A stretch of 64,000 nucleotides of DNA from JAGWBG01 sp034421095 (GTDB lineage: Bacteria; Chloroflexota; Dehalococcoidia; Lucifugimonadales; JAGWBF01): assembly GCA_034421095.1 (NCBI GenBank), contig DAOUKR010000004.1:114272-178271 (forward strand), read 5' to 3'. The translations under genes and the position numbers were made by a program. Positions 8,530-18,140 of this stretch are shown one piece after another. The notes beneath the pieces are model-generated. The model searched no databases and was not told where the DNA came from. It saw only the letters and a list, made by a program, of their open reading frames with translations. The stretch's first letter is position 1; the number at the start of each line of letters is the position of its first letter.

Positions 8530-9924
8530 CTACCTTGTCAAGAGCCTTGTCAGTTGCTTCACGTCGTTCACCTTCTCAATTTCATATACCATATTCAGGA
8601 CTTCATTTTCCTGGGCCTCAGTCATAATTTCTCGGGCGCAATCGTGGAACTTCTCCGCAAGTTCCGCTGGCGTCATGGGCCTCTCAGGAGTGCCACGAGA
8701 GGTGGTCGCTTCCTTTGACAACACCTGCCCGTTCCTCAGCTTCACCTCCACCAGGCTGCGTATCCTCTCGAATCCCTGAGCTTCAATTCCCTCGTGCAGA
8801 TAGGGGGTGACCCTTTCCATCATATCCTGCACGTCCGGGCGCTGCACGGTCTCGTCGGTGAACTCCCCTATGCCGCCCTTGCGCTCCAGCACAAGGATAG
8901 CCATGCAGAAAGGTATGCTGAATTTAGCCTCTAGTTCGTTCCGGGGCCTCTGATAGCGGAGGGGGTTCAGCACATTTGAGCTGGTCCCCAGGCGAATCTC
9001 CTCCACGTCTTCGGGCTTCACGTCGTTCTCAAGAACAAGCTCCAGCAGAGTATCCATGCTTGGGTGGGCAAGAGAGCCGCAGGGATAGGGTTTGATGGAC
9101 ACACCAGGGTCCACCAGGGTATAGGGGCTACCCAGCTTATCAAGAAGCAGGTGGGGATCGGCTCCCCCGCCCATCACCTGGAAGAACCCCCACTGGCCGT
9201 CCAATGCGTTGGCATCGGTCCTGTAGCCAAGACGGGCCAGCTTTGCCGCTATCACTCCATTCTCGGCGGCGGCCCCGGAGTGATAGGGTTTAGTCATGGT
9301 GCCAAAGGCGACCCTTATGCCCGAGCTCTTGCTGGCGGCTATGCCTATGGCGTGGCGAGCATCTTCGGTTGCCATATCCTGAAGCCTCAAGGCAGCCGCA
9401 GCCGCGCCAAAGATGCCCATTGTACCAGTAGAGTGGAACCCACCTTTGTAATGCTGAGGATTTATAGCCTCCGCCACTTTGCAGGCTACCTCTACTCCGG
9501 CGCAGAAGGCAGCAATAAGGTCCTTGCCCCCCGCCTCCACCTCCTCGGCTACGGCCAAGGATGCGGCCAGCACAGGCACGGTTGGATGGGTAAGCAGACC
9601 ATACACCCTGTCCGGTACCGAAGAGATTTGAGTGTCGTCGTAGTCCAGAGCGTGGCCCGCAGTCCCATTTGCCAGAGCGGCAAACTGGGCAGGCAACGTC
9701 ATGCCTTTCCCAATAACGGTGGACTTTCCGGACACGCCCAAATCATGCACATACCGCCCTATGGCATCGCCGGACTCACTTCCACAACCTGCCAGCATGA
9801 CGCCCAGTCCGTCTATTAGAGCCTCTTTGGCCCGTTGTATGACGTCAGCCGGGATACTATCGTAGGAGACCCTGCTGGCATACTCGGCCACCTCAAGGGT
9901 AAGGGACTTACCTTCTGAAACCAT
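8530..9924 (-). CDS. MmgE/PrpD family protein
   Basis: 464-aa member of the 2-methylcitrate dehydratase / iminodisuccinate epimerase (MmgE/PrpD) superfamily, recognised from full-length similarity, including the HALDYDDT segment near residue 95 that holds putative active-site acids, and GFHSTGT. The family acts on small tricarboxylates or related acids and is greatly expanded in some Chloroflexota. ATG 9924 has GGAGG with 7 bp spacing. No other methylcitrate-cycle genes are adjacent, so the actual substrate is unknown. Confidence 0.9.
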   Translation of the reverse strand: MVSEGKSLTLEVAEYASRVSYDSIPADVIQRAKEALIDGLGVMLAGCGSESGDAIGRYVHDLGVSGKSTVIGKGMTLPAQFAALANGTAGHALDYDDTQISSVPDRVYGLLTHPTVPVLAASLAVAEEVEAGGKDLIAAFCAGVEVACKVAEAINPQHYKGGFHSTGTMGIFGAAAAALRLQDMATEDARHAIGIAASKSSGIRVAFGTMTKPYHSGAAAENGVIAAKLARLGYRTDANALDGQWGFFQVMGGGADPHLLLDKLGSPYTLVDPGVSIKPYPCGSLAHPSMDTLLELVLENDVKPEDVEEIRLGTSSNVLNPLRYQRPRNELEAKFSIPFCMAILVLERKGGIGEFTDETVQRPDVQDMMERVTPYLHEGIEAQGFERIRSLVEVKLRNGQVLSKEATTSRGTPERPMTPAELAEKFHDCAREIMTEAQENEVLNMVYEIEKVNDVKQLTRLLTR

Positions 9925-10032
9925 GTTATGTTAACCTCCGTCTTGCAGGTTTTGCACAGGACCGGCCCGTTCGGTTATTAGCCGTGTATATTATGCACCT
10001 ATCGGCTATAACATGGTATTCTTATATAACAA

Positions 10033-10560
10033 ATGCTCCAAGATGACAAATACTGCCCGCTATGTGCCACCTCCCTCGAGACGCGGAACGTCGAGGGGAA
10101 GGACCGGCCCGTCTGCCCCCAATGTGGCAAGACCATATACCAGGACCCCAAGGTGGCCACGGCAGTTGTAGTGGAGCGCGATGAGAAGGTGCTCATGGTA
10201 CGCCGGGGCGTGGAGCCCGGCCTTGGAATGTGGAGCCTGCCCGGAGGATACGTTGACCGGGGAGAGATGGTGGAACGGGCTGCAGAAAGGGAGGTCGTGG
10301 AGGAGACGGGACTGGAAGTAAAGGTGACCGGTCTGGTGGGCGTATTCTCCGAGTCCGGCCATCCGGTAATCCTGATAACCTACGACTGCCGCACACTGGG
10401 GGGCACCCTGAAGCCCGGCCCCGAGGTGATGGAGCAAGGGTTTTTCTCACCTGACCACCTTCCGCCCCTGGCGTTCCACCGTGACCGTCAGATTCTGGAT
10501 GCCTGGAAAAATCTGCGGGACGGTCGCCACAGATTAGAAGGGTTGGGCGGTCCGGAGTAG
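10033..10560 (+). CDS. Nudix hydrolase with N-terminal zinc ribbon
   Basis: 175 aa. An N-terminal zinc ribbon (C8-x2-C11, C28-x2-C31) is followed by a perfect Nudix box, G-x5-E-x7-REVxEExG, at about 72-94. The layout resembles the zinc-ribbon Nudix group that includes NudC-like NADH pyrophosphatases and ADP-ribose hydrolases. Expected chemistry is Mg-dependent hydrolysis of a nucleoside diphosphate linked to another moiety. No clear ribosome binding site precedes the ATG. Divergent from the MmgE/PrpD gene. Confidence 0.92.
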   Translation: MLQDDKYCPLCATSLETRNVEGKDRPVCPQCGKTIYQDPKVATAVVVERDEKVLMVRRGVEPGLGMWSLPGGYVDRGEMVERAAEREVVEETGLEVKVTGLVGVFSESGHPVILITYDCRTLGGTLKPGPEVMEQGFFSPDHLPPLAFHRDRQILDAWKNLRDGRHRLEGLGGPE

Positions 10561-10574
10561 ACCCAGGTTGCCGC

Positions 10575-10603
10575 TTGACAGCCGGTCACTTCAGAAACAT
10601 AAT
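10575..10603 (+). promoter_or_regulatory. sigma70-type promoter for garR-sucC-sucD
   Basis: TTGACA 10575-10580, a 17-bp spacer and CATAAT 10598-10603 lie 45 bp before the reductase start, between it and the Nudix gene. Confidence 0.72.
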
Positions 10604-10647
10604 CAATGCGGACATCCGGCAAGCCGGAACGGTACGGAGGTAGAACA

Positions 10648-11541
10648 ATGGACCCCTCCATCGGATTTATCGGCCTGGGGATCATGGGGAAGCCCATGGC
10701 AAGGAACTTAGTCAAGGCCGGCTACTCACTGACGGTCTACAATAGAAGTGCGGGTCCCATGGCAGACCTGGCCGATGACGGAGCGACCCAGGCATCCTCC
10801 AGCAAGGAGGTCGCCCAAAATACCGAGGTCATAATCACCATGCTCCCCGATTCACCCGATTCGGAAAAGGTGATACTGGGAGAAGCGGGCGTGCTGGAAG
10901 GCGCTCGCCAAGGCTCCATCATCATTGACATGAGTTCCATAGCCCCACTTACATCCCGGAAGATGGCAGAGGAGGCATCCAGGAAGGGCATTGAAATGCT
11001 GGACGCCCCGGTGAGCGGTGGCGAGCCTGGCGCAGTCGCTGGCACTCTTGCCATCATGGTGGGTGGAAAGCAGGATGTTTTCGACCGATGCCTGCCCATT
11101 CTGGACGTGATGGGCAGGAGTGTTGTCAGAGTGGGAGACGTTGGAGCCGGTAACTTCGTGAAGCTGGCTAACCAGATCATCGTGGCTGCAAACATAGAAG
11201 CTATCGGTGAAGCCTTTGTCCTGGCCCAGAAAGCCGGTATAGAGCCGGAACTGGCATTTCAGGCCATCAGGGGAGGACTGGCCGGAAGCAACGCCCTGGA
11301 AGCCAAAGCACCCATGATTATGGAGCGCAACTTCAATCCCGGCTTTCGCATACGTCTGCACCAGAAGGACCTGCACAACGCGCTGCTCACGGCCAAGGAC
11401 CTGGGAGTGCCCTTGCCTGTCACCAGCCTCGTCCAACAGATGCTGGGGGCGTTAATCAACCGGGACAGAGGGGACTGCGACCATTCGGCTATCGTCAACT
11501 TCGTGGAAGATTTAGCCAACGTTGAGATTAGCAAAGGATAA
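10648..11541 (+). CDS. Beta-hydroxyacid dehydrogenase (GarR / 3-hydroxyisobutyrate dehydrogenase family)
   Basis: 297-aa NAD(P)-dependent reductase. Rossmann motif GFIGLGIMGKPMARNL at the N-terminus and catalytic Lys172 in GNFVKLANQ are diagnostic for the 3-hydroxyisobutyrate / tartronate semialdehyde reductase family. The start is ATG 10648 with GGAGG seven bases upstream; an extended upstream frame lacks a ribosome site. Overall similarity favours 2-hydroxy-3-oxopropionate reductase, but the substrate is not certain. Followed after 39 bp by sucC, probably co-transcribed. Confidence 0.9.
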   Translation: MDPSIGFIGLGIMGKPMARNLVKAGYSLTVYNRSAGPMADLADDGATQASSSKEVAQNTEVIITMLPDSPDSEKVILGEAGVLEGARQGSIIIDMSSIAPLTSRKMAEEASRKGIEMLDAPVSGGEPGAVAGTLAIMVGGKQDVFDRCLPILDVMGRSVVRVGDVGAGNFVKLANQIIVAANIEAIGEAFVLAQKAGIEPELAFQAIRGGLAGSNALEAKAPMIMERNFNPGFRIRLHQKDLHNALLTAKDLGVPLPVTSLVQQMLGALINRDRGDCDHSAIVNFVEDLANVEISKG

Positions 11542-11580
11542 AAACGGGCCACACCGCACAGACTTGTGTGAGGAGAAAAT

Positions 11581-12732
11581 ATGAAAGTTCACGAGTACCA
11601 GGCCAAGTCGGTCTTTGCCCGGTACGGCATACCGGTGCCCAGGGGCGGCGTGGCCTCCACGCCCTCGGAGGCCCTGGAAATCGCAAATAGCCTTGGCGGT
11701 CGGGCTGTGGTGAAAGCTCAGGTCCATGCCGGCGGGCGCGGCAAAGGCGGCGGAATCAAGCTGGTCGGTACTCCTCAAGAAGCTGAAGAAGCTGCCTCCT
11801 CGCTGTTGGGCAAGGCCCTGGTCACACCTCAGACAGGCCCCCAAGGCGCGCCGGTGGGAAAGGTGCTGGTGGAGGAAGTGGCCGAGATAACCGGAGAGCT
11901 TTACCTGGCATTAACCATAGACAGGACTTTCCGGGGGCCGGTAATGATAGCCAGCGCGTCCGGGGGCATGGAGATAGAGGAACTGGCAGCCACCAACCCG
12001 GAGAAGATACACAAAGAGGGCATAGACCCCCTTGTAGGCTTCCAGCCCTTTCAGGGACGCAGGCTGTCTCACGCGTTGAATCTGTCTCCCGAGCTGGTAA
12101 GACCTGCTTCCCAAATCATGGTGGCCCTTTACAAAATCTTTGTGGAAATGGACTGCTCCCTTGTCGAGATAAATCCCCTCGGAGTGACCCGGGACAACCG
12201 TATCATCGCCCTCGACGCCAAGCTGGACTGTGATGACGACTCACTATTCCGTCAAGCCGAACTGAGAGAGATGCGTGACCCGGAGCAAGAAGACCCATTT
12301 GAGGCCCAAGCCCGGGAGTACGATATATCTTATGTAAAGCTGGATGGCGACGTGGGCTGCCTGGTAAATGGCGCCGGGCTGGCTATGGCTACTACCGATA
12401 TTATCAAGAGTGCGGGGGCCAACGCAGCTAACTTTCTGGACGTGGGCGGGGGTGCCAGCGAGGAGAAGGTAGCACGGGCTTTCGGCATTATGCTCTCGGA
12501 CCCCCAGGTGAAGAGGGTCCTGGTCAATATCTTTGGTGGCATCCTGAGGTGCGACATAGCCGCAAGGGGCATAGTGATGGCGTGCGAAGAGAGAAATGCC
12601 GAGCTTCCCATACTGGTGCGTATGCTCGGAACCAACGTGGAAGATGGGAAGGCCATCCTCGAGGATTCGGGGCTAAACGTAACTTTCGCCGATTCCCTGG
12701 CAGAGGTAATCGAGAAGATGAAGACGGCATGA
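11581..12732 (+). CDS. sucC: Succinyl-CoA synthetase (ADP-forming) beta subunit
   Basis: 383 aa, normal length for SucC. N-terminal ATP-grasp domain (MKVHEYQAK start, lysine/glycine-rich KAQVHAGGRGKGGG loop) and C-terminal CoA-ligase domain with LVNGAGLAMATTD and NIFGGILRCD. Forms the nucleotide- and succinate-binding half of the TCA enzyme that interconverts succinyl-CoA and succinate with ATP formation. GAGGAG lies 6 bp before the ATG. sucD follows after 37 bp. Confidence 0.96.
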   Translation: MKVHEYQAKSVFARYGIPVPRGGVASTPSEALEIANSLGGRAVVKAQVHAGGRGKGGGIKLVGTPQEAEEAASSLLGKALVTPQTGPQGAPVGKVLVEEVAEITGELYLALTIDRTFRGPVMIASASGGMEIEELAATNPEKIHKEGIDPLVGFQPFQGRRLSHALNLSPELVRPASQIMVALYKIFVEMDCSLVEINPLGVTRDNRIIALDAKLDCDDDSLFRQAELREMRDPEQEDPFEAQAREYDISYVKLDGDVGCLVNGAGLAMATTDIIKSAGANAANFLDVGGGASEEKVARAFGIMLSDPQVKRVLVNIFGGILRCDIAARGIVMACEERNAELPILVRMLGTNVEDGKAILEDSGLNVTFADSLAEVIEKMKTA

Positions 12733-12769
12733 TTCGTCCTGAAGTCCAGTCCAACGAGGGGAGACAAGT

Positions 12770-13648
12770 TTGAGCATTTTAGTAGATGAGAATACGCGGG
12801 TGGTGGTGCAGGGAATTACCGGCAGTGAGGGTAGTTTCCATGCCAACCAGTGCATAGCCTACGGTACAAACGTGGTTGCGGGAGTGACTCCGGGAAGAGG
12901 AGGCCAACTCTTTGAGGATAAAGTGCCTATCCATGACACTATGGAGCAGGCAGTAAAGGAGGCCGGCGCCGACACTTCCCTCATCTTCGTACCTGCACAA
13001 TTTGCGACCGACGCTATCATCGAGGCAGCCGATGCGGGCATCAAGCTTATCGCCTGCATCACTGAAGGGGTGCCGGTGATGGATATGGTGAGGACTATCC
13101 CGTATCTCAATGGCAAGGGAGTACGACTGCTAGGCCCCAACTGCCCTGGCCTCATATCCCCGGGCGGGAAGTGCAAGATAGGAATAATGCCTGGCCGTAT
13201 TCACAAGCCCGGCAGGGTCGGAGTAGTATCACGCAGTGGGACACTGACCTACGAGGCCGTGTCCCAGCTTACCGACCTGGGAATAGGCCAGTCAACCTGC
13301 GTGGGGATTGGCGGCGACCCACTGGTGGGCACCAGCTTTGTGGACGTGCTGCGCCTCTTCAATGAGGACCCGGGAACTGACATGGTGGTGCTCATAGGTG
13401 AAATAGGCGGCACCATGGAGCAGGAAGCTGCCGAATATATTAAAGGTGAGTTCAACAAACCCGTAGCCACGCTAATAGCAGGAGCTACCGCCCCGCCAGG
13501 GAAACGTATGGGACATGCCGGCGCCGTAATAACGGGCGCTTCAGCCACGGCAGAGGCGAAGATGCGGGTGTTGAGGGAGGCAGGCGCCCACATTATCCCG
13601 TCTCCGGCGGAGATAGGTGCCACTGCCAAGGCGACTCTGGGTCAGTAA
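12770..13648 (+). CDS. sucD: Succinyl-CoA synthetase alpha subunit
   Basis: 292 aa, the CoA-binding and phosphohistidine subunit. Contains the VVQGITGSEG CoA-binding start, LLGPNCPGL, and the phosphorylated histidine in GKRMGHAGA (about His249). TTG start after GGGGAGA. Functions with the upstream sucC product in the TCA cycle. Confidence 0.96.
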   Translation: MSILVDENTRVVVQGITGSEGSFHANQCIAYGTNVVAGVTPGRGGQLFEDKVPIHDTMEQAVKEAGADTSLIFVPAQFATDAIIEAADAGIKLIACITEGVPVMDMVRTIPYLNGKGVRLLGPNCPGLISPGGKCKIGIMPGRIHKPGRVGVVSRSGTLTYEAVSQLTDLGIGQSTCVGIGGDPLVGTSFVDVLRLFNEDPGTDMVVLIGEIGGTMEQEAAEYIKGEFNKPVATLIAGATAPPGKRMGHAGAVITGASATAEAKMRVLREAGAHIIPSPAEIGATAKATLGQ

Positions 13649-13711
13649 ACCTGTGGGTGACGGAGACATCTCATGCTGGCCTTGACTCGCTCTTCCGTGG
13701 GCTAGCTCTCC

Positions 13712-13740
13712 TTGACCCTCATACCTGACGTACCTATAAT
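13712..13740 (+). promoter_or_regulatory. consensus sigma70 promoter for pheST
   Basis: TTGACC 13712-13717, a 17-bp spacer, and a perfect TATAAT at 13735-13740. It lies about 70 bp before pheS. No T-box or leader peptide with Phe codons is evident in the short leader. Confidence 0.82.
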
Positions 13741-13809
13741 TATCAGGCTGGCAGAAAGGTCAGTAAGTGGGCCTTGGGTCTTTTGACCGATACTGTGCAA
13801 GGGAATCTC

Positions 13810-14889
13810 ATGGAACCTCATACTACCTCCGAACATATCGAGGATCTCAGGGACGAAGCCCTGAAAGAGCTTGACAGCTTGAACACTCTGGAAGACCTGG
13901 ACGGCTGGCGTGTCTCCTACCTGGGCCGTCGCGGCAGACTGACCAACATTCTTCGGGGTATAGGAGACCTCCCCCCGGAGCAACGCCAGGCTATCGGTTC
14001 CCTGGGCAACCGTACCAAGTCCTCGCTGGAAGAGCGCCTGGAACAGCGCACGCAGGCCCTCAAAGGCATGGAGCTAGGAAGGCTGGCGGAGAGGGACCGT
14101 ATTGACGTCACTCTGCCAGGGCGACCCATCAAGGCTGGGCGGCTTCATCCCACCACCCAAATCGCCAGAGAAATATGCAACGCCTTCGTTGCTATGGGCT
14201 TCCAGGTTGTGGAAGGCCCCGAAGTAGAGTGGGATAGATATAATTTCGAGATGCTGAATATACCCAGAGACCACCCGGCACGGGATATGTGGAACACCCT
14301 TTGGATAGACCACCTCAACGAAGACGGAGAGCACTCGATGCTCCTCCGTACCCACACTTCGCCCATGCAGGCCAGGGTCATGGAGGGGATGCGGCCTCCC
14401 GTGCGAGTGGTAGTCCCCGGCAAGTGCTACCGCTACGAGGCCACCGACAACACTCACGAGTGGCACTTCTATCAAATAGAAGGGCTGGCCGTGGACGACG
14501 GGATAACCTTCGCCGATCTCAAGGGCACCCTCTACGAGTTTGCCCGCCGGTTGTTCGGGCCAGAGCGCAAGGTTCGCTTCCGGTGCGACTACTTCCCCTT
14601 CGTGGAGCCGGGCGTGGACATGTCCATAGACTGTTTCGCTTGCCAGGGCAGGGGCTACGTGCAGGAATCCACCGAGGCATGTCGTATCTGCAGGGAGTCT
14701 GGCTGGATTGAGATAATGGGAGCGGGCATGGTGCATCCCAAGGTGCTGGAAGGAGTGGGCTACGACCCCAGTGTATATACCGGGTTCGCCTTCGGGTTGG
14801 GCACGGAGCGCGTCGCCATGCTCAAGTACGGCATTAACGACATACGGCTATTCTACTCCAACGACCTGCGGTTCTTGAGACAGTTCTGA
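13810..14889 (+). CDS. pheS: Phenylalanyl-tRNA synthetase alpha subunit
   Basis: Class II synthetase subunit, 359 aa from ATG 13810, which has AAGGGA five bases upstream. A TTG at 13774 would add 12 residues but has no better site. Coiled-coil N-terminus, motif 2 region around RTHTSPMQARVM, the CFACQGRG...CRIC zinc-type insertion usual for many bacterial PheS, and motif 3 GFAFGLGTERVAMLKYG. Charges tRNA-Phe as an alpha2-beta2 tetramer with PheT, whose gene starts 20 bp downstream. Confidence 0.97.
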   Translation: MEPHTTSEHIEDLRDEALKELDSLNTLEDLDGWRVSYLGRRGRLTNILRGIGDLPPEQRQAIGSLGNRTKSSLEERLEQRTQALKGMELGRLAERDRIDVTLPGRPIKAGRLHPTTQIAREICNAFVAMGFQVVEGPEVEWDRYNFEMLNIPRDHPARDMWNTLWIDHLNEDGEHSMLLRTHTSPMQARVMEGMRPPVRVVVPGKCYRYEATDNTHEWHFYQIEGLAVDDGITFADLKGTLYEFARRLFGPERKVRFRCDYFPFVEPGVDMSIDCFACQGRGYVQESTEACRICRESGWIEIMGAGMVHPKVLEGVGYDPSVYTGFAFGLGTERVAMLKYGINDIRLFYSNDLRFLRQF

Positions 14890-14909
14890 ATCGGTAAGGA
14901 TTTGGTAAA

Positions 14910-17315
14910 GTGAAAGTCCCATTGTCCTGGCTCAAAGAGTACGTGGATATAGCGGTGCCGATTGAGGAGCTGGCCCATCGCATCACTATGGCCGGTATTG
15001 AGGTAGCAGAGGTCGTCACCATCGGCGGCTGGAAGAACTGCTACGTGGGCCACGTGAGCAAGGTAGAGCCTCACCCCAACGCCGACCGCCTGACTTTATG
15101 CACGGTAGACATTGGCAGCGAAAGTATGAAAGTGGTCTGTGGCGCTCCCAACGTGGCAGAGAATCAGAAAATCGCCTTCGCAAAGGTCGGAGCGGAGCTT
15201 TTCAATACCCACAGCGGAAAGGTGGAACCTCTGAAGGCCGCCCGTATTCGCGGCGTGGTGTCCGAAGGCATGGTCTGCTCGGAGATAGAACTGGGTATCG
15301 GCGACGACCATACCGGCATTCTGGTCCTTCCCGACGAAGCCCCCGTTGGCACCCCCCTTTCCGACTATATGGGCGACCAAATCATTGACCTTGAAGTGAC
15401 TCCCAACCGTCTCGATTGTTTGTCTATCCTGGGAGTGGCTCACGAGATATCTGCCCTGACAGGGGCAACTGTCCGGGAGCCGGACTCCTCTTATCCCGAG
15501 GGTGGTGAGCCAATAGAGACCCTGGCCTCCGTTGAAATAGCGGACCCCGAACTGTGCCCCAGGTACACCGCAACCTTAATTACAGGAATAAACGTCGGGC
15601 CGTCACCCCAGTGGCTTCAAGACAAGTTGACCAAGGCCGGTATGAGACCCATCAACAATGTGGTGGATATAACCAACTACGTCATGCTGGAATACAACCA
15701 GCCCCTCCACGCCTTCAACTTCCAGACTATCAAGGACGGCAAAGTAATAGTACGTCGAGCGAGACCTGAAGAAACCATAGTTTCCCTGGATGGCGAGGAG
15801 CGCAAACTCACGCCATCCATGGTGGTCATTGCCGACTCCCAAGAAGCCGTCGGCCTCGGCGGTGTCATAGGGGGTTCCCATAGCGAGATAGCTGAAGGTA
15901 CTGCCACGGTCTTCCTGGAATCGGCCAATTTCGACCCCGTCAACAACCGGCGAACCGCCCAAAGCCTGCGGATTCTCACGGAGGCATCCACACGCTTCGA
16001 GAAGGGCCTCCGTCTCGAGCTACCCCCTATAGCGTTGCGCCGGGCCACCCGGCTCATATACGAGATAGCGGGAGGGACTGTAGCCAAGGGCATCCTGGAC
16101 GTTTTCCCAGGCAGCGACCGTTACAAGACCCCCACAGTCACTCTGACCATGGCCCGCTTGCGGAAGGTCTTGGGTGTAGACATTCCCATTGTAATGGCGA
16201 ATCAGGTCCTTACTTCCCTTGGGTTCCTCTGCGAGAAGCCGGACGAGACCTCCTTGCGCGCGACCGTGCCCTATTGGCGCAGCGACATTAGGATAGAAGA
16301 CGACCTGATAGAGGAAGTAGCCCGCATAGTGGGCTACGACGAGCTTCCAACCACCACACTTTCCACCCCCATACCTCATCACCAATCCCGGCCCATGCAA
16401 GAGTTGAGGGAACGGGTAAAGGACCTGCTGGCGGTCTGCGGGTTGCAGGAGGTCATCAGCTACCCACTCAGCAGTCTGGAAGATTTGGACATGGTGAAAG
16501 CTCTGGACACTGGGGTTATGCCTCTGAAGCTGGCGAATCCGATGAGCGTGAATCAAGAGTATCTTCGTACCACCCTCCGCAGCAGCCTTCTCTCGACCCT
16601 GGCAGCCAACTGGCTCCACGAGAACGGTCCGGTGGCTATCTTCGAGTCCGGGCGTGTCTACCGGCCTCGCAACGGTGACCTGCCGGAGGAGCAGGAGGTG
16701 CTAGCAGGAGTTATGTCAGGACCTCGACATGATCCCCAATGGTTGTCCGATGAGGGCGAGTTGGGGTACTATGACGCCAAGGGCATTATCGAACAGTTGC
16801 TCAATGATTTGGGAATTGCAGCCACCTATGAGCCTGTGGAAGACCACGCCTTACATCCGGGCAGGTCGGCCCGCGTTACGTCCGAGAGCGGGCCTCTGGG
16901 GATTGTAGGAGAAGTACACCCGGCCATCGTGGAGGGGTTCGGGGTAGAAGGCAGGCCGGTGGCAATTTTCGAGATAGACGTTGCCAGCCTGCTCAAGGCG
17001 CTACCACAGACCGAGAGGCACTACAGGCCCATCAGCCGCTACCCCAGCGCCACGAGAGACCTGTCCATTGTGGTTGACGTAGAAGTGCCCGCTGCCAGAA
17101 TCCAGGATATCATCACAAGACAGCGTCTTGTGGTCAAAACCCAACTCTTCGATGTGTTTGAAGGGGGAAACATCTCAGAGGGAAAACGTTCTCTGGCTTA
17201 TCACATCTACTTCCAGTCCCCGGATAGAACCCTAACTACAGAAGAGGTGAATAGGGCGTTTCAGTCCGTCGTCAATTCTCTCGAAAGGGAATTTGGGGCC
17301 GAACTCAGGGGTTAG
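14910..17315 (+). CDS. pheT: Phenylalanyl-tRNA synthetase beta subunit
   Basis: 801 aa, the standard bacterial length. Order: N-terminal tRNA-binding (EMAP-like) domain about 40-150, B3/B4 editing domain, B5 domain around 400-470, and a C-terminal ferredoxin-fold anticodon-binding domain ending near the C-terminus (YPSATRDLSIVVD). GTG start. Operon with pheS. Confidence 0.97.
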   Translation: MKVPLSWLKEYVDIAVPIEELAHRITMAGIEVAEVVTIGGWKNCYVGHVSKVEPHPNADRLTLCTVDIGSESMKVVCGAPNVAENQKIAFAKVGAELFNTHSGKVEPLKAARIRGVVSEGMVCSEIELGIGDDHTGILVLPDEAPVGTPLSDYMGDQIIDLEVTPNRLDCLSILGVAHEISALTGATVREPDSSYPEGGEPIETLASVEIADPELCPRYTATLITGINVGPSPQWLQDKLTKAGMRPINNVVDITNYVMLEYNQPLHAFNFQTIKDGKVIVRRARPEETIVSLDGEERKLTPSMVVIADSQEAVGLGGVIGGSHSEIAEGTATVFLESANFDPVNNRRTAQSLRILTEASTRFEKGLRLELPPIALRRATRLIYEIAGGTVAKGILDVFPGSDRYKTPTVTLTMARLRKVLGVDIPIVMANQVLTSLGFLCEKPDETSLRATVPYWRSDIRIEDDLIEEVARIVGYDELPTTTLSTPIPHHQSRPMQELRERVKDLLAVCGLQEVISYPLSSLEDLDMVKALDTGVMPLKLANPMSVNQEYLRTTLRSSLLSTLAANWLHENGPVAIFESGRVYRPRNGDLPEEQEVLAGVMSGPRHDPQWLSDEGELGYYDAKGIIEQLLNDLGIAATYEPVEDHALHPGRSARVTSESGPLGIVGEVHPAIVEGFGVEGRPVAIFEIDVASLLKALPQTERHYRPISRYPSATRDLSIVVDVEVPAARIQDIITRQRLVVKTQLFDVFEGGNISEGKRSLAYHIYFQSPDRTLTTEEVNRAFQSVVNSLEREFGAELRG

Positions 17316-17338
17316 AAGCCAGAGAACGGGGGCAACAC

Positions 17339-17653
17339 GTGCCTATGCTACCCCAGGTTGAGCAGATAGTACAGGACCTGCTTCCTTATGAACCAGAGAG
17401 GATAATCCTCTTTGGCTCCGCAGCGCGTGGTGACACCGATGAGTATAGCGACATTGATGTGATTGTTATCAAGGGGACGGATAAGAGTTTCGTCCAGCGA
17501 TTGATAGAGGCGGGGTCGTACATATCGCTACCTGTCCGTGTCGACATATTCGTTTACACGCCCGAGGAATTCGAAGCCATGATAGAGGAGGAGAACCCCT
17601 TCATCCAAAGTGCTCTCAAGGATGGGAGGGTAATCTATGAGAAGGCCCTATGA
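17339..17653 (+). CDS. MNT-type minimal nucleotidyltransferase (antitoxin-like)
   Basis: 104 aa. Pol-beta nucleotidyltransferase signature GS(26-27)...D38-x-D40 with a third acid at Asp69 (VRVDIF). Family members paired with HEPN proteins form toxin-antitoxin modules in which the MNT protein AMPylates and neutralises the HEPN toxin. The following HEPN gene overlaps by 17 bp, the standard arrangement. GTG start. The pheT stop is 23 bp upstream, so it could be read through from that operon. Confidence 0.88.
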   Translation: MPMLPQVEQIVQDLLPYEPERIILFGSAARGDTDEYSDIDVIVIKGTDKSFVQRLIEAGSYISLPVRVDIFVYTPEEFEAMIEEENPFIQSALKDGRVIYEKAL

Positions 17654-18140
17654 GCAGATGCGACGCTGGTTGGAACAGGCAGAGCACCAGCTTGAAGTCA
17701 CGAATTCCCTCCTTGAATCCGGCTTTTGGTCTGATGTATGCTTCATGGCGGAGCAGACAGCACAGATGGCACTCAAGGCGTTCCTGTACGGAAGAGGGCA
17801 ACGTCATATACCCCTCCACTCTATACAGGAGTTGGCTTCCGAATGCCGGAAGTTAGACGCCGCTTTTGGGGAGGTGGTAGAATGGGGCAAAATCCTGGAT
17901 AGGTACTACATACCCACCAGGTATCCCGACGCGCTGGCCTCACCGGCGGTGCCTTTCAGGTCGTTTACGCAAGATGATGCCCGGCAAGCACGCCGGTACG
18001 CGGCAGATATAGTAGAGCTTGTCAAGACGCACTCTGCTCAACTCCGTCTTTCCCGCGGAAGCGGGAGTCCAGAAGCTGGAGGAATGGATTCCGGCTCAAG
18101 GTTCGCCACGGCGAATCTACCGGAGGCACGACCGGAATGA
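17637..18140 (+). CDS. HEPN-domain protein with C-terminus rewritten by a repeat
   Basis: 167 aa. Residues about 5-130 are a HEPN domain (helical; AEQTAQMALKAFLYGRG core), partner of the overlapping MNT gene. After AADIVELVKTHSAQ (about residue 135) the reading frame runs into a GTCATTCC-type palindromic repeat, so the last 30 residues (Gly/Ser/Pro-rich) are encoded by the repeat. A 33-bp near-identical copy of the pre-repeat coding sequence appears again after the repeat and there ends naturally as VELVRTHSEQ-stop. The ancestral protein was probably about 137 aa. Confidence 0.82.
   Translation: MRRPYEQMRRWLEQAEHQLEVTNSLLESGFWSDVCFMAEQTAQMALKAFLYGRGQRHIPLHSIQELASECRKLDAAFGEVVEWGKILDRYYIPTRYPDALASPAVPFRSFTQDDARQARRYAADIVELVKTHSAQLRLSRGSGSPEAGGMDSGSRFATANLPEARPE

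Noticed and set aside
9064..9819. Plus-strand 251-codon frame
   Set aside because: Antisense to MmgE/PrpD, which is well supported.
13649..13809. T-box or Phe leader peptide before pheST
   Set aside because: No T-box sequence, no run of Phe codons and no terminator; only a promoter.
14074..14736. Minus-strand 220-codon frame
   Set aside because: Antisense to pheS.
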